Positions 30,946 through 40,096 of a stretch of 49,476 nt of DNA are shown piece by piece (position 1 is the first letter of the stretch; each line of letters starts with the position of its first letter). A program made the translations under genes and the position numbers. The notes under the pieces were generated by a model. It ran no database searches. It was not told where the DNA came from and worked only from the letters and a program-made list of their open reading frames with translations. Source of the DNA: Leptospira idonii (GTDB taxonomy: Bacteria; Spirochaetota; Leptospiria; Leptospirales; Leptospiraceae); contig NZ_RQHW01000026.1 of NCBI RefSeq assembly GCF_004770995.1, positions 1-49,476 on the forward strand, written 5' to 3'.

Positions 30946-33345
30946 TCACTTCAAAACGGATTCGATCAATTCCACGAGCTGTTCTTTACGGAACAGCTTG
31001 GAAACATACATCTCCGCATAACCCGCGATCCCCTCTTCCTCCAGAAATTTTTTCCCTCCTGAAAAAGGAGCCGCAGAACTAACCAAAATAACAGGGATTT
31101 TACTGCTTCCTTTTCTGCCTTCCCATTCGTGTAAAAAAGAAACTCCGTCCATAATCGGCATCTCCTTGTCCGTAACGATGATAGCGGGAAGAATGCGGCT
31201 CAAATGATCCAAAGCCTCTTCTCCGTTTCTCGCTTCGATCACGATCCATTTATTACGACGCAGTTCCTCCGCCAATTCGGCACGGAAACTGTCCGAATCA
31301 TCCACAAGCAGAATGGATTTGGTGCTGTTGGACAACATCACTTCGAATCTGGAACCGGCACCTAACTCACTTTTAACTCTAAGTTTGCTGAAATGGGCTT
31401 CCAAAATATTCTGACAAAGTTTCAAACCGAGTCCGGTTCCCAGCTCTCCGTGAGTTCCCGGATGGCTTTTGGAAGCGGCATCACCTAACACTTTTGAAAT
31501 TTGTTCCTCGTCCATTCCGATTCCGTAGTCCCTGACTTCTACGGAGATCCAATCTCCTTTGACGGTTTGTACCACATCGATCTTGGATTTGGGATGGGAA
31601 TATTTGATGGAATTGGTCAGAAGATTTTTAAAGACTTCTTCGAGAAGAGCTCTGTCTGCAATTAAGGAAACATCGTGACTAAGCTTAAAATTGATTTGAA
31701 TGTCTTTCACTGCGGCGATGGGCTCTATGGCGTGAAATACATCGCTCAAAAGATTTTGAATGGAAAACTGTGTCTGCTGCAGACGAATCCCTTCGGAATC
31801 GAACCGGCTCACATCTAACAACTGCTTTAGCATTCTAAGAGAGTTTTGAATTCCTTCCTTACATAAATGCAAAAACCTTTTTTTCTCCATATCCGGCATG
31901 GATTCGAAATTGAAACGAACCACATCCAAAATCTGGTTCACTCCGTTCAAAGGAGATCTTAGATCGTGGGAGATCAAAGAAACGAAGTTCGCCTTCCAAC
32001 GATTCGCCTTTTCCAATTCGGAAGTTCTTTCCTTCACCTTCTCTTCCAAATCTTCCTTACTGCGAATGAGTTCTCTGGAAATATCTTCCTCTCTTCTGAA
32101 GATATGAATGATGGAGCGAGTGAGGATGATGGTTTGAGGGATCAGAAAAGGAACAAGCGAATAAGCACCTGCGGGTCGTAAGCCGGGGATATAATTCGCA
32201 AAATAAAGCAGATCGAAAGTAGCGCCGCCGCAGGCGGCCAAAAAACTGAAGAGATATAAAACGCTGTTCTTTTGTTTTGTCGCGACCGCATACAAAGAAA
32301 AACAAACACCGATAAACATAAAGAAGACGGAAACCATCTCCAAATAATGGGAAATACCGACAGTATAAGCGATGGGAAAGAATATTGTTATGATGGCCGC
32401 AATACTTGCATAACCGATGAGGATGTTCAAAATCCAATGCAGTTTTCTGGAGAGAAAAAGATGATAAAGAACACTTCCTCCTGTGTACAAATTGATCGGA
32501 AGCCAAAACTTGGAGAAACGAATGAGAGGAACGCACCATTCGTCCGAGAAAGCATTGAATAAAATTCTGGATTCGGTCAGAGTAAAGAGCATCATCACGA
32601 TTCCCAAATAAAGAAGACCCAAATAGAAGGATGCGATCTCCGCTTTACGAAGCCAATAGATCCCGAAATGATACACTGCCAAAATCACAAGCAGTATGAT
32701 GATGAACCAATCCGAAACCAAAGTATTGGAAGCATCTTGATACATCCCTGAAATGCTTCCTACACGAATCAGTTCCTTCATCCCTGCAATGCGATGCGTA
32801 TAATTGGAGATATGAATTTGAATCTGGATGATTTGATTTTTTCTTTTTAAAGGAAAAATATGAGTATGATAGGAAGGTTTGTGCAAAGAAGGATCTTCTG
32901 CCACTTTTCCGTTTTCATGGATCAGTTCTCCATCAATGTACAAACGATAGGCGGTATGAAGCACGGGAACGGCCAGAGCCAAATCTTCTTTCGTATCGGG
33001 AAGTTTGAGATCCAGCCGGTAAGTTGCCCATCCGAAGCTGGGAAGGTTCTCTCCGTCTAAAACGATTTTGGTCCAATGATTGGAAGACGTAGCAAATACC
33101 ACGGAAGAAGGATCTTCCTCTTTCGGGTCCAGGAATTGTTTCCAAAAGAATCTCCAATCTCCCCTCAATTCCAGGCGGTCCTTGGATATGTTCCAATTTT
33201 CAGCATCCAAAAATCCCTTTTGAGCCAGGGGTTGCGTTTCTGTATACCCGCAGGAAACGACAAATAGTACGGAAAATAGTAGAAAGAAGCGATCAGTGTT
33301 AAAAATAGCTTTCCATCGGCTATATCGTCTTATACGTTGATTCAT
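30946..33345 (-). CDS. 7TMR-DISM hybrid sensor histidine kinase with C-terminal receiver
   Basis: 799 residues from the ATG at 33345 (an ATG three codons earlier is possible). Order: signal segment with a lipobox-like VVSC (Cys32); periplasmic DISMED2-type domain (about 50-195); seven helices (about 205-415); coiled coil; HisKA with LISHDLRSPLNG (His460); HATPase_c with LLTNSIKYSHP, DYGIGM and GTGLGL; and a receiver with Asp726 (IVTDKEMPIMDG). It should autophosphorylate on His, pass phosphate to its own Asp and perhaps to the adjacent NarL-type regulator, transcribed divergently 21 bp away. The signal is unknown; DISM domains often bind carbohydrates or other small ligands. Confidence 0.93.
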   Translation of the reverse strand: MNQRIRRYSRWKAIFNTDRFFLLFSVLFVVSCGYTETQPLAQKGFLDAENWNISKDRLELRGDWRFFWKQFLDPKEEDPSSVVFATSSNHWTKIVLDGENLPSFGWATYRLDLKLPDTKEDLALAVPVLHTAYRLYIDGELIHENGKVAEDPSLHKPSYHTHIFPLKRKNQIIQIQIHISNYTHRIAGMKELIRVGSISGMYQDASNTLVSDWFIIILLVILAVYHFGIYWLRKAEIASFYLGLLYLGIVMMLFTLTESRILFNAFSDEWCVPLIRFSKFWLPINLYTGGSVLYHLFLSRKLHWILNILIGYASIAAIITIFFPIAYTVGISHYLEMVSVFFMFIGVCFSLYAVATKQKNSVLYLFSFLAACGGATFDLLYFANYIPGLRPAGAYSLVPFLIPQTIILTRSIIHIFRREEDISRELIRSKEDLEEKVKERTSELEKANRWKANFVSLISHDLRSPLNGVNQILDVVRFNFESMPDMEKKRFLHLCKEGIQNSLRMLKQLLDVSRFDSEGIRLQQTQFSIQNLLSDVFHAIEPIAAVKDIQINFKLSHDVSLIADRALLEEVFKNLLTNSIKYSHPKSKIDVVQTVKGDWISVEVRDYGIGMDEEQISKVLGDAASKSHPGTHGELGTGLGLKLCQNILEAHFSKLRVKSELGAGSRFEVMLSNSTKSILLVDDSDSFRAELAEELRRNKWIVIEARNGEEALDHLSRILPAIIVTDKEMPIMDGVSFLHEWEGRKGSSKIPVILVSSAAPFSGGKKFLEEEGIAGYAEMYVSKLFRKEQLVELIESVLK

Positions 33346-33366
33346 AAATCTCATTTAGAAGCGCAC

Positions 33367-33963
33367 GTGGAACCAATCAAAATTACAATTCTTGAAGACC
33401 ATTCCGTTGTAACAGAAGGAATCATAGCTGTTCTGAAATCCAATCCTTTCTTCCCAATTGCGGGAGAATTTCGAACAGCAAACGAGCTATTTTTGTTTTT
33501 ACAAGCGAACGCTGCAGATTTATTGATTTTAGACATCGATTTACCGGATAGAAGCGGTCTGGATGTCCTCAAGGAAGTAAAAGAAAAATACCCGAAAATG
33601 AAGGTAATTATCTTTTCTCTTCATGGAAGCAGAGTGTATGTAGAAGAAGCAATTAAGTCCAAAGTGGACGGATATATGCTGAAATCCGATCCTATTTCCC
33701 ATCTGCCTTCCGTCATTCAGACAGTGATGAGAGGAGAAAAATACATTTCGGACGGAGTCAGCAAAGAGACCCTTCCCTTTTCCCCATTCCAAGTAGAAAT
33801 TTTAAACCTTCTCGTACAGGGACTTTCTCAAAACGAGGTGGCCGATAAAATTCAAAAATCCAGAAAAACGGTAGAGTACCATTTGAATCAAATGAGAACC
33901 AAGTTTTCCTGCAAAAACAATAACGAACTCATTTCCAAATACGAAAAAGAAATACAAAAATAG
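33367..33963 (+). CDS. NarL/FixJ-type response regulator
   Basis: 198 residues from a GTG at 33367 (VEPIKITILEDHSVVTEGI is the usual receiver start; the upstream TTG is less likely). The receiver has Asp10/11-equivalents (EDH) and phosphoacceptor Asp56 (LILDIDLPDRSG). The C-terminal LuxR-type HTH is FQVEILNLLVQGLSQNEVADKIQKSRKTVEYHLNQM (about 140-176). It probably activates or represses genes in response to the divergent DISM hybrid kinase. Confidence 0.92.
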   Translation: MEPIKITILEDHSVVTEGIIAVLKSNPFFPIAGEFRTANELFLFLQANAADLLILDIDLPDRSGLDVLKEVKEKYPKMKVIIFSLHGSRVYVEEAIKSKVDGYMLKSDPISHLPSVIQTVMRGEKYISDGVSKETLPFSPFQVEILNLLVQGLSQNEVADKIQKSRKTVEYHLNQMRTKFSCKNNNELISKYEKEIQK

Positions 33964-34008
33964 CTTTCTAGTCACATCTTATCTGCCCTATAAAGATAAG
34001 ATTGATCT

Positions 34009-34521
34009 ATGAAACACATCTATCTGCTCAGGCATGCCAAATCGGAATGGGACGAACCGTACCAAACGGATGAGGAAAGAGGTTTGGCCGAAAGGGGAAA
34101 AAAGCAAACGAAGGCGCTTCGTTCGTTTCTGCACGACTATGAAATCGATGTAGATCTGGCATTCGTCTCTCCTGCGGAGAGAACGAAAAGAACCTACCAG
34201 GCTCTGAGAAAAGAAATCCTGCGACTGCCCAAACCCGATTTTAAAGAAGCAATCTATGAAGCGGAAGAAGATGATCTTCTATTTTTACTTCACGGAGTTC
34301 CCGATTCCGTACGTTCCGTAATGATCGTAGGTCATAATCCTGGTTTGGAAAGTTTTGCGAATGCGGCATTGTATGGAGCACCCGATCCTTCTCGTTTTCA
34401 TAAATTCCCTACCGCCAGTTTTTTAGGTCTAACATGCGACAAAGATTCCTGGAAAGAATTAACTTGGGGAAGTTGTTTGTTGAATGTTTTTTGGATTCCA
34501 GGCAGGCTTGGTAAAGAATGA
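34009..34521 (+). CDS. sixA: SixA-type phosphohistidine phosphatase (histidine phosphatase superfamily)
   Basis: 170 residues. The active site RHAKS (LLRHAKSEWD, near residue 8) and the second His in VMIVGHNPGLE are present, with SPAERTKRTYQAL between them. Proteins of this size and motif set are SixA-like and can remove phosphate from His on HPt domains or other phosphoproteins. The stop overlaps the hpt start (ATGA). It lies 45 bp behind the response regulator, so a link to phosphorelay signalling is attractive but not proven. Confidence 0.9.
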   Translation: MKHIYLLRHAKSEWDEPYQTDEERGLAERGKKQTKALRSFLHDYEIDVDLAFVSPAERTKRTYQALRKEILRLPKPDFKEAIYEAEEDDLLFLLHGVPDSVRSVMIVGHNPGLESFANAALYGAPDPSRFHKFPTASFLGLTCDKDSWKELTWGSCLLNVFWIPGRLGKE

Positions 34522-35036
34522 AAGCTTTGTATTCGGAAGAAAGAATTCACGCAAGAGTCGACGAGTTGGGCAGAGAGATTTCCAGAGACTTTTTAGGAAA
34601 GGATCTGGTTCTCATAGGAGTTCTCAACGGGGGATTTATTTTTACCGCAGACTTATGCAGAAGCATAGCGATCCCTCATGAAGTCGATTTTATAGGGGCC
34701 TCCTCCTACGGAGATTCCACTTCTTCCGATAGCAATATAGTATATACAAAAACTCTAAAACGATCCATCAAAGGAAAACACGTTCTCATCGTAGAAGATA
34801 TCGTCGATACGGGAAGAACTCTCGAATTTTTAGTGAAGGATCTTCAAAAACAAGAACCTAAGGAATTGAGAATCGCCGCTTTATTTTGGAAAAAAGAAAA
34901 AGCGAATCCGAATCTTACGGTTCATTATCCAGGCTTTGACATTCAGGATGATTTTTTAGTAGGATACGGATTGGATTATGCAGGGATGTATAGAAATCTT
35001 CCTTTCGTAGGCTCTTTGGAAGAGGCAGATCGTTAA
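34518..35036 (+). CDS. hpt: Hypoxanthine phosphoribosyltransferase
   Basis: 172 residues, the standard size. It salvages hypoxanthine (and guanine) with PRPP in the cytoplasm. The PRPP-binding loop is VLIVEDIVDTGRTLEFLV, with LIGVLNGGFIFTADLCR upstream and the base-binding tail DDFLVGYGLDYAGMYRNLPFVG. Start overlaps the sixA stop (ATGA). The adenylate cyclase follows after 11 bp, so sixA-hpt-cyclase form one unit. Confidence 0.95.
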   Translation: MKALYSEERIHARVDELGREISRDFLGKDLVLIGVLNGGFIFTADLCRSIAIPHEVDFIGASSYGDSTSSDSNIVYTKTLKRSIKGKHVLIVEDIVDTGRTLEFLVKDLQKQEPKELRIAALFWKKEKANPNLTVHYPGFDIQDDFLVGYGLDYAGMYRNLPFVGSLEEADR

Positions 35037-35047
35037 GAGACTCATAC

Positions 35048-36508
35048 ATGAAGAATGCAATCCTCCGTCAAAAATTCTCCACTCTTTCCACCTTTCCCAT
35101 ATTAAATCCGAAAGTTTTGCAAAAAGCGGAAAGGCTCATCGCAGATTCAGACGAATGGAAACTGTTTCGAATCAATCCCATCCAATTTGCGAAAGAGAAC
35201 GGAATCGATGAAAAAGAAAGTTTGGATTTTTTCGTACACGGAGCCAAAGTAGGACTATTTAATTTCGCATACAATATGTTATGCCCTCTTTGCGGAGGAA
35301 TCGTTCACACACATCACAAACTGGATGAAATTCAAAGAAAAGATTTTCATTGTGTGGCTTGTAACCTAATCATTCCTACTGCATTGGACGACCAAGTGGA
35401 AGTCGCTTTCGAACTCCATCCTTCCCTCTTGGAAACTACGATCGATCCGTTCCTTTCCATAGAAAATTATTATCGTTTCTATTTCTCGGATAACTACGAT
35501 AAATCGGAAGAACTTAAGTCTTGGGTCACAAATATGATCAAACACTTTCAAGTTTTGGAACCGGACGCATTTTTCGAATTCGATAGGGAACTTACCATGG
35601 AAGGGGATATGGGAAAAATCCTGCAGATCGTTTCCATCGATAGAAACACCGCTTGTTTTTTTCATGCAGATCCGAGCGTAGGAACTTCCGATAAAAACCA
35701 AGTGGTGGATCTTTTGGAATCGGGGTTCCAACCGAAAAACAAGTCTTTGGTGCCGGGAAAATATCATTTTTCCGTTCACAATAGAACCCGCTGGAAAGTA
35801 GGAATTCAAATCATGACTCCTAATCCGGAACGTTTGACGGAAATCGTAAAAGAACATCCTACAAAGATACTGCCTTTTCTTTCCGCAAAGATGTTACTCA
35901 ACAATCAGTCGTTTCGGGAATTGTTCCGCATTCATAAACTTTCTCCCGATCTGAATTTGAATGTGAAATCCCTCACCATCATGTTCACGGACCTAAGAGG
36001 ATCAACGGAGATGTACGACAAAGCGGGAGATATCTTCGCTTATAGACTCGTTCAAGAACATTTCCATATTCTGACGGAAACCGTAAGAGATTACAAAGGA
36101 GCCATCGTAAAAACGATGGGAGATGCGATTATGGCAACCTTCTCCACTCCCATCGAAGGGTTTTTGGCTTCTTTGGATATGTTGGAAAAGATAAGAAAGA
36201 TGAACGAATCTTGGAAGTCGGAAGGATACGAAATCGGACTCAAAGTAGGATTGAACGAAGGTTCGGCGCTGGCAGTGGTCAACGACGAAAGATTGGATTA
36301 TTTCGGACAGTCCGTAAACATTGCCGCCAGAGTTCAAGGTTTGGCCAACTCGGGAGAAATTTGGATTTCAGAATCGGTTTGGGATTCTCCCGGAACGAAA
36401 GAGAAGGCGGAAGATTCCGGTTATTCCATCGAAAAACATTCCGCACGGCTGAAGGGAGTGGGAACCCCCGCAACCGTATTCAAATTATATAAGACTAATG
36501 TTGGTTAG
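35048..36508 (+). CDS. Adenylate/guanylate cyclase with an N-terminal zinc-ribbon-like domain
   Basis: 486 residues. The class III cyclase domain is C-terminal (about 303-480): metal Asp315 (MFTDLRGST) and Asp359 (KTMGDAI), Lys355, the adenine-pocket Asp417 (RLDYFGQSVN) and the transition-state pair Asn424/Arg428 (NIAAR). These favour adenylate over guanylate cyclase. The N-terminal half (about 1-290) has a two-CxxC knuckle, CPLCGG (79-84) and CVAC (102-105), probably binding zinc, and otherwise unrecognised sequence (DUF5939-like). No membrane helix, so soluble. It shares an operon with sixA and hpt. Its 3' end overlaps the PstS-like gene's 3' end by 14 bp. Confidence 0.92.
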   Translation: MKNAILRQKFSTLSTFPILNPKVLQKAERLIADSDEWKLFRINPIQFAKENGIDEKESLDFFVHGAKVGLFNFAYNMLCPLCGGIVHTHHKLDEIQRKDFHCVACNLIIPTALDDQVEVAFELHPSLLETTIDPFLSIENYYRFYFSDNYDKSEELKSWVTNMIKHFQVLEPDAFFEFDRELTMEGDMGKILQIVSIDRNTACFFHADPSVGTSDKNQVVDLLESGFQPKNKSLVPGKYHFSVHNRTRWKVGIQIMTPNPERLTEIVKEHPTKILPFLSAKMLLNNQSFRELFRIHKLSPDLNLNVKSLTIMFTDLRGSTEMYDKAGDIFAYRLVQEHFHILTETVRDYKGAIVKTMGDAIMATFSTPIEGFLASLDMLEKIRKMNESWKSEGYEIGLKVGLNEGSALAVVNDERLDYFGQSVNIAARVQGLANSGEIWISESVWDSPGTKEKAEDSGYSIEKHSARLKGVGTPATVFKLYKTNVG

Positions 36509-37409
36509 GCTCTGAGGAAACTTCCACTTCAGGAAGACTTGCTCTCAAATAACCTGCTTTTAAAACAGCGGACTGACCTTTTTCACTGGTAAGGAAACTG
36601 ATGAAAGCGTCGATTTTATCCCCTTGATCCGTTTTATAAATAGCGAACAATTCTCTCGCCAAACGATACTTTCGATCGTAAACGTTTCTTACGGAAGGGC
36701 TTACAGAAGGATCTTTCGCAGTTCTTGCATAATCCAAAGATTTGATTTTTTCTCCGTGATCCACAAGGGCACTTCCCATTCCCATATAACCGATCGCAGA
36801 CGGGTTTGTTTCGATAAAAGCGGCCATCTCAGCATTGTCTTTCACGATCTTTGCAGTGGAAACGAAATCGGCTGATTTATTTTTTTCGAATTCGTCGATT
36901 CCCAAATCTTTTCTTTTGAGGATGTGATTTTCGAAATAATCCTGCGTACCGGATTTATCGTTTCTAATTACGATTTGAATCGGGGAGTCGCTGCCGCCTA
37001 ACTCTTTCCAGTTTTTGATTTTGCCAGAAAATATTTCGGACACTTGTATTAGATGCAGTTGTTTGACTGGGTTTGCAGGATTCACTACAAGCGCTACTCC
37101 ATCGTAAGCCACTCTGATTTTTTCCAAGTTTCCCGTTTTTCTCAAATCATCGAATTCGTTTTGGTTCAAGTCTCTGGAAGATACTGCGATGTCTATGTCA
37201 CCTTTACGCAAACGATCGATTCCCGACTCGGAACCTCCTCCTTCTACGGATACTTTGATATCGGAGGTGTTTTTTTCGTATTCGGAACCGATGTATCTCA
37301 TCATTGCGTTCATCGTTTCGGAACCGGCGATCTTTAAGTTTTGTTTCTCTTTACAGGCAGAGAAAATCATTGTAATCAAAATGTAACAGAGTATGATGAG
37401 GTTTTTCAT
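36495..37409 (-). CDS. PstS-like phosphate-binding lipoprotein
   Basis: 304 residues from the ATG at 37409 (MKNLIILCYILITMIFSAC, lipobox Cys19); earlier starts exist and no SD is strong. The PBP-like fold is shown by LKIAGSETMNAMM, SVEGGGSESGIDRLRKGDIDIAVSSRDL, GVALVVNPANPV and IVIRNDKSGTQDYF, typical of the PstS family, with the phosphate-contacting Ser/Thr and Asp/Arg. It should deliver phosphate to a Pst ABC transporter. No pst transport genes are beside it, so a solitary or sensory role is also possible. Confidence 0.9.
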   Translation of the reverse strand: MKNLIILCYILITMIFSACKEKQNLKIAGSETMNAMMRYIGSEYEKNTSDIKVSVEGGGSESGIDRLRKGDIDIAVSSRDLNQNEFDDLRKTGNLEKIRVAYDGVALVVNPANPVKQLHLIQVSEIFSGKIKNWKELGGSDSPIQIVIRNDKSGTQDYFENHILKRKDLGIDEFEKNKSADFVSTAKIVKDNAEMAAFIETNPSAIGYMGMGSALVDHGEKIKSLDYARTAKDPSVSPSVRNVYDRKYRLARELFAIYKTDQGDKIDAFISFLTSEKGQSAVLKAGYLRASLPEVEVSSEPNQH

Positions 37410-37504
37410 GATTAGAATGGGGATGAAGGAAAATCGCATCTTCGTCAATCTGAAAAAGAATCCTTTTTTTATTTAGTCCCGTTTACTTTTTTGAATTTCC
37501 CCCG

Positions 37505-38773
37505 ATGTACTTAAATGTGAAACAAAACTACTCCCTGCTTCTATCCGCACTTTTGAGTTTCCCCTTGTTGGCAGCTCCGCAAGAATCGGTTCTGCTTCAA
37601 TGGAAATGGAATGGGAATCAGGTTTTGGAACTCAATGAATACCATGATGTTTTGTTTCGAGTGGGTGCGAGATCCGTTGTTCGGGAAGATAAAAACCGAG
37701 TCGTCTTAAAAACCACCAAATGTGATTCCCAACTTTGCAACGTAGACGCCTTTTTCGATACTTACATTCGTTTCGGAAAAACGGAAGGACCTTTCCGCAA
37801 AGATAAAGAATTTCAATCCAACTTCATCATCTACCGAAACGGTAAATACGAAGTATCCGACGAATATGTGATGCCCAATTTAAGAAGTTTTCCTTCTTTC
37901 CCGGAAACCAATGTGAACTCAGGAGATTCTTGGAAAATCCCTGCCGAGGAATCTTTCGATTTTCCGGGAGACAGAATCAAAGTCGCAGTGGAGCCAGAAT
38001 ATTTCTATCATGGAAAATCTAACTGGACTTATGCGAATTATAAAGGATTTTCGGATAAGATCACATATACGTATCCCATCTATTACGATTCCATTTCCAA
38101 ACGAAAGGGAGCTGCGAACGTACCTAATAAAATATTCGGATTCGCCAGGGGCACAGTTTTCTTCAATGCGGAAAAAGGAATTCCGGAATACAAAGAAGTC
38201 AAACTTTCTTATACTTTCATTTTGCCGGATGGAACCGTCCAAGAAGCGAACTTTCATATCCACGGAGTTTATTCCTCTCGCAAAAGTCTAAATGCATCCG
38301 AGAAAGAACAATTTAAAGAGAACATCTTACAAGACTTAATCGTAGGATACGATCCCATCACGGGAGGAAAACTTTCCGACGAAGGCGAGAAAGATCCTGC
38401 CATTTCCGTTCGTTCTACGGAGGACGGAGTCACCTTCTCTTTGGATTCCATTCTTTTCGATTTCAACGATTCCAAATTGAAACCGGAAGCGGAAGAAACG
38501 GTAAAAAGAATCGCCTCGATCCTGAAAAAATATCCTGAGAGAGAAATTAGAGTTTCGGGACACACGGACAATATAGGGAAAAAGGATTACAATCTCAAAC
38601 TTTCGGAAGACAGAGCCAAATCCGTATTACATTCGCTAGTGGAACAGAACGGTTTGGATGAAAAACGGATTTCTTTCAGAGGATACGGAGACGAAAAACC
38701 AGTCGCTCCCAACGACTCGGAAGCGAACAGAGCGAAAAACAGAAGAGTGGAAATTACGATCGTTCTCGATTAG
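37505..38773 (+). CDS. OmpA-family protein with a large N-terminal domain
   Basis: 422 residues. A signal peptide (to LLAAPQ) precedes a ~260-residue beta-rich domain I do not recognise. Residues about 300-420 are an OmpA C-terminal peptidoglycan-binding domain: ILFDFNDSKLKPEAEETVKRIA, IRVSGHTDNIGKKDYNLKLSEDRAKSV and RISFRGYGDEKPVAPNDSEANRAKNRRVEI. It anchors the outer membrane or an envelope complex to the cell wall. It is divergent from the PstS-like gene and convergent with the acyltransferase, 5 bp apart. Confidence 0.9.
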   Translation: MYLNVKQNYSLLLSALLSFPLLAAPQESVLLQWKWNGNQVLELNEYHDVLFRVGARSVVREDKNRVVLKTTKCDSQLCNVDAFFDTYIRFGKTEGPFRKDKEFQSNFIIYRNGKYEVSDEYVMPNLRSFPSFPETNVNSGDSWKIPAEESFDFPGDRIKVAVEPEYFYHGKSNWTYANYKGFSDKITYTYPIYYDSISKRKGAANVPNKIFGFARGTVFFNAEKGIPEYKEVKLSYTFILPDGTVQEANFHIHGVYSSRKSLNASEKEQFKENILQDLIVGYDPITGGKLSDEGEKDPAISVRSTEDGVTFSLDSILFDFNDSKLKPEAEETVKRIASILKKYPEREIRVSGHTDNIGKKDYNLKLSEDRAKSVLHSLVEQNGLDEKRISFRGYGDEKPVAPNDSEANRAKNRRVEITIVLD

Positions 38774-38778
38774 TTCAA

Positions 38779-40047
38779 CTAACCGATATTAATATCCAGA
38801 CCTACGGAATAAGGAGGAACGATCGGTTCCGAAATTCCTTTTCCTTTTTCCACAAGGGATTCCATCTGTCTGCGGATCTCTACCATAAGAGAACTGATTC
38901 CTTCCTTTTTGTTCGATTGATAAGTTCGAAAAAAAGGTGTGATGGAAAAAGCGGGAGTGATGAGGACATGGGCTTTTCTAGCACGGAACTCAGTCTTTCC
39001 AAACACATGTTTTTCGAAGCTGTAGATCCACTCGATGAGTCTCTCTGCCGAAGGCCATTGAATCAAGTTTTTAGGTTTTGTGATTAGAAAGGTGTATGCA
39101 GTGTCGACCAATTGTCTGGCACGTTTGATGTTCTGAGGGCTCAAATCTTTAGGAGTGGAAGGGAGAGGCATTCCCGCTTCCAAACTGTCCAAAGAAGTGA
39201 ATAGGTCTCTGATCTTTTGGATGGCATGATCCGTATCGTGGAATTTAACGTTTAAGATGGCACCTGCCTGATTGAGTGCAGTATGTCTGGCACGACCTAA
39301 TCTGTAATCGAAATCCTTTCCTTCGATATCGATCTTAGGAACGCCTAACTCATATTCGGTTTCTTCCAATAAAACTCTTCCTACAGTCAGGAAACGTCTG
39401 AGTAAGGTTCTTCCACCGGGATAAATTTTTAATTTCTTTTCGATCCTTTGCAGAGAAGATTCGATCTCGCTCAAGATGCTGTCTCTGTTTCCTGAAATTT
39501 TATATTTCACAAAACTAGGTTGGATGAACAGATCCGCAGTAGGATCTTTCTTCAATGCCTCTTCCAATCCTGCAAAGGCAAGATTGGCAAGCCCCGGCAT
39601 AAAAGGAACCAGGTTGTCGTTTTCTCCGGACAACATTCCTTCGGGATACATCACCAATTTTCCATCGGATTCGGAAAGAATGTTCTTCGCCATTTTCACG
39701 GCTTCTCTATCCCCTCCTCCGCTTAATACGGAAAAGGCGCCTACTCTTTTGATGATTTCTCCGACCAACCCGTATCCCCAGTTGAAGATATTGCGGGAAG
39801 CCATATAACTGAATCGTGTGCCGATTTGGTTGGCCACATAATAAGCTATAGCCGGTTCCGCATCGGAAGGATGATTGGAAAGATAAACGACTCTTTTGTT
39901 TCGTAAGTCTCTGAGTTGTCTTTCTTCCTCTCTGCTGATCTCCACTCCGTCCAAATTGAACAATAATTTAGAAAATATAGGAAACCCGAGATCGAGGGTC
40001 CATGCGACAGGAAATTCAAAAGAGGGAGGAATAAAGGATGATTTCAT
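38779..40047 (-). CDS. PlsC/LPLAT-like acyltransferase superfamily protein
   Basis: 422 residues from the ATG at 40047. VVYLSNHPSDAEPAIAYYV holds the NHxxxx(D/E) catalytic box in a variant form (the usual Asp is not at the exact spacing), and LVMYPEGMLSGENDNLVPF is the EGxxS substrate-binding block. The family transfers acyl chains to glycerol phosphates. The C-terminal ~200 residues are unrecognised. Activity is likely but not certain because of the variant first motif. It lies 50 bp behind the sulfatase-fold gene in the same direction. Confidence 0.8.
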   Translation of the reverse strand: MKSSFIPPSFEFPVAWTLDLGFPIFSKLLFNLDGVEISREEERQLRDLRNKRVVYLSNHPSDAEPAIAYYVANQIGTRFSYMASRNIFNWGYGLVGEIIKRVGAFSVLSGGGDREAVKMAKNILSESDGKLVMYPEGMLSGENDNLVPFMPGLANLAFAGLEEALKKDPTADLFIQPSFVKYKISGNRDSILSEIESSLQRIEKKLKIYPGGRTLLRRFLTVGRVLLEETEYELGVPKIDIEGKDFDYRLGRARHTALNQAGAILNVKFHDTDHAIQKIRDLFTSLDSLEAGMPLPSTPKDLSPQNIKRARQLVDTAYTFLITKPKNLIQWPSAERLIEWIYSFEKHVFGKTEFRARKAHVLITPAFSITPFFRTYQSNKKEGISSLMVEIRRQMESLVEKGKGISEPIVPPYSVGLDINIG

Positions 40048-40096
40048 ACTTTGTCTAGATAGAATCGACAAAGATGTTTTGCTTTTCTAGCATTTT

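Noticed and set aside
35366..35857. Minus-strand open frame inside the cyclase gene
   Set aside because: Shadow frame without start signals; the plus-strand gene has complete catalytic motifs.
37410..37448. Longer N-terminus of the PstS-like protein
   Set aside because: It adds a second hydrophobic start before a complete lipoprotein signal and lacks an SD; kept as a possible alternative only.
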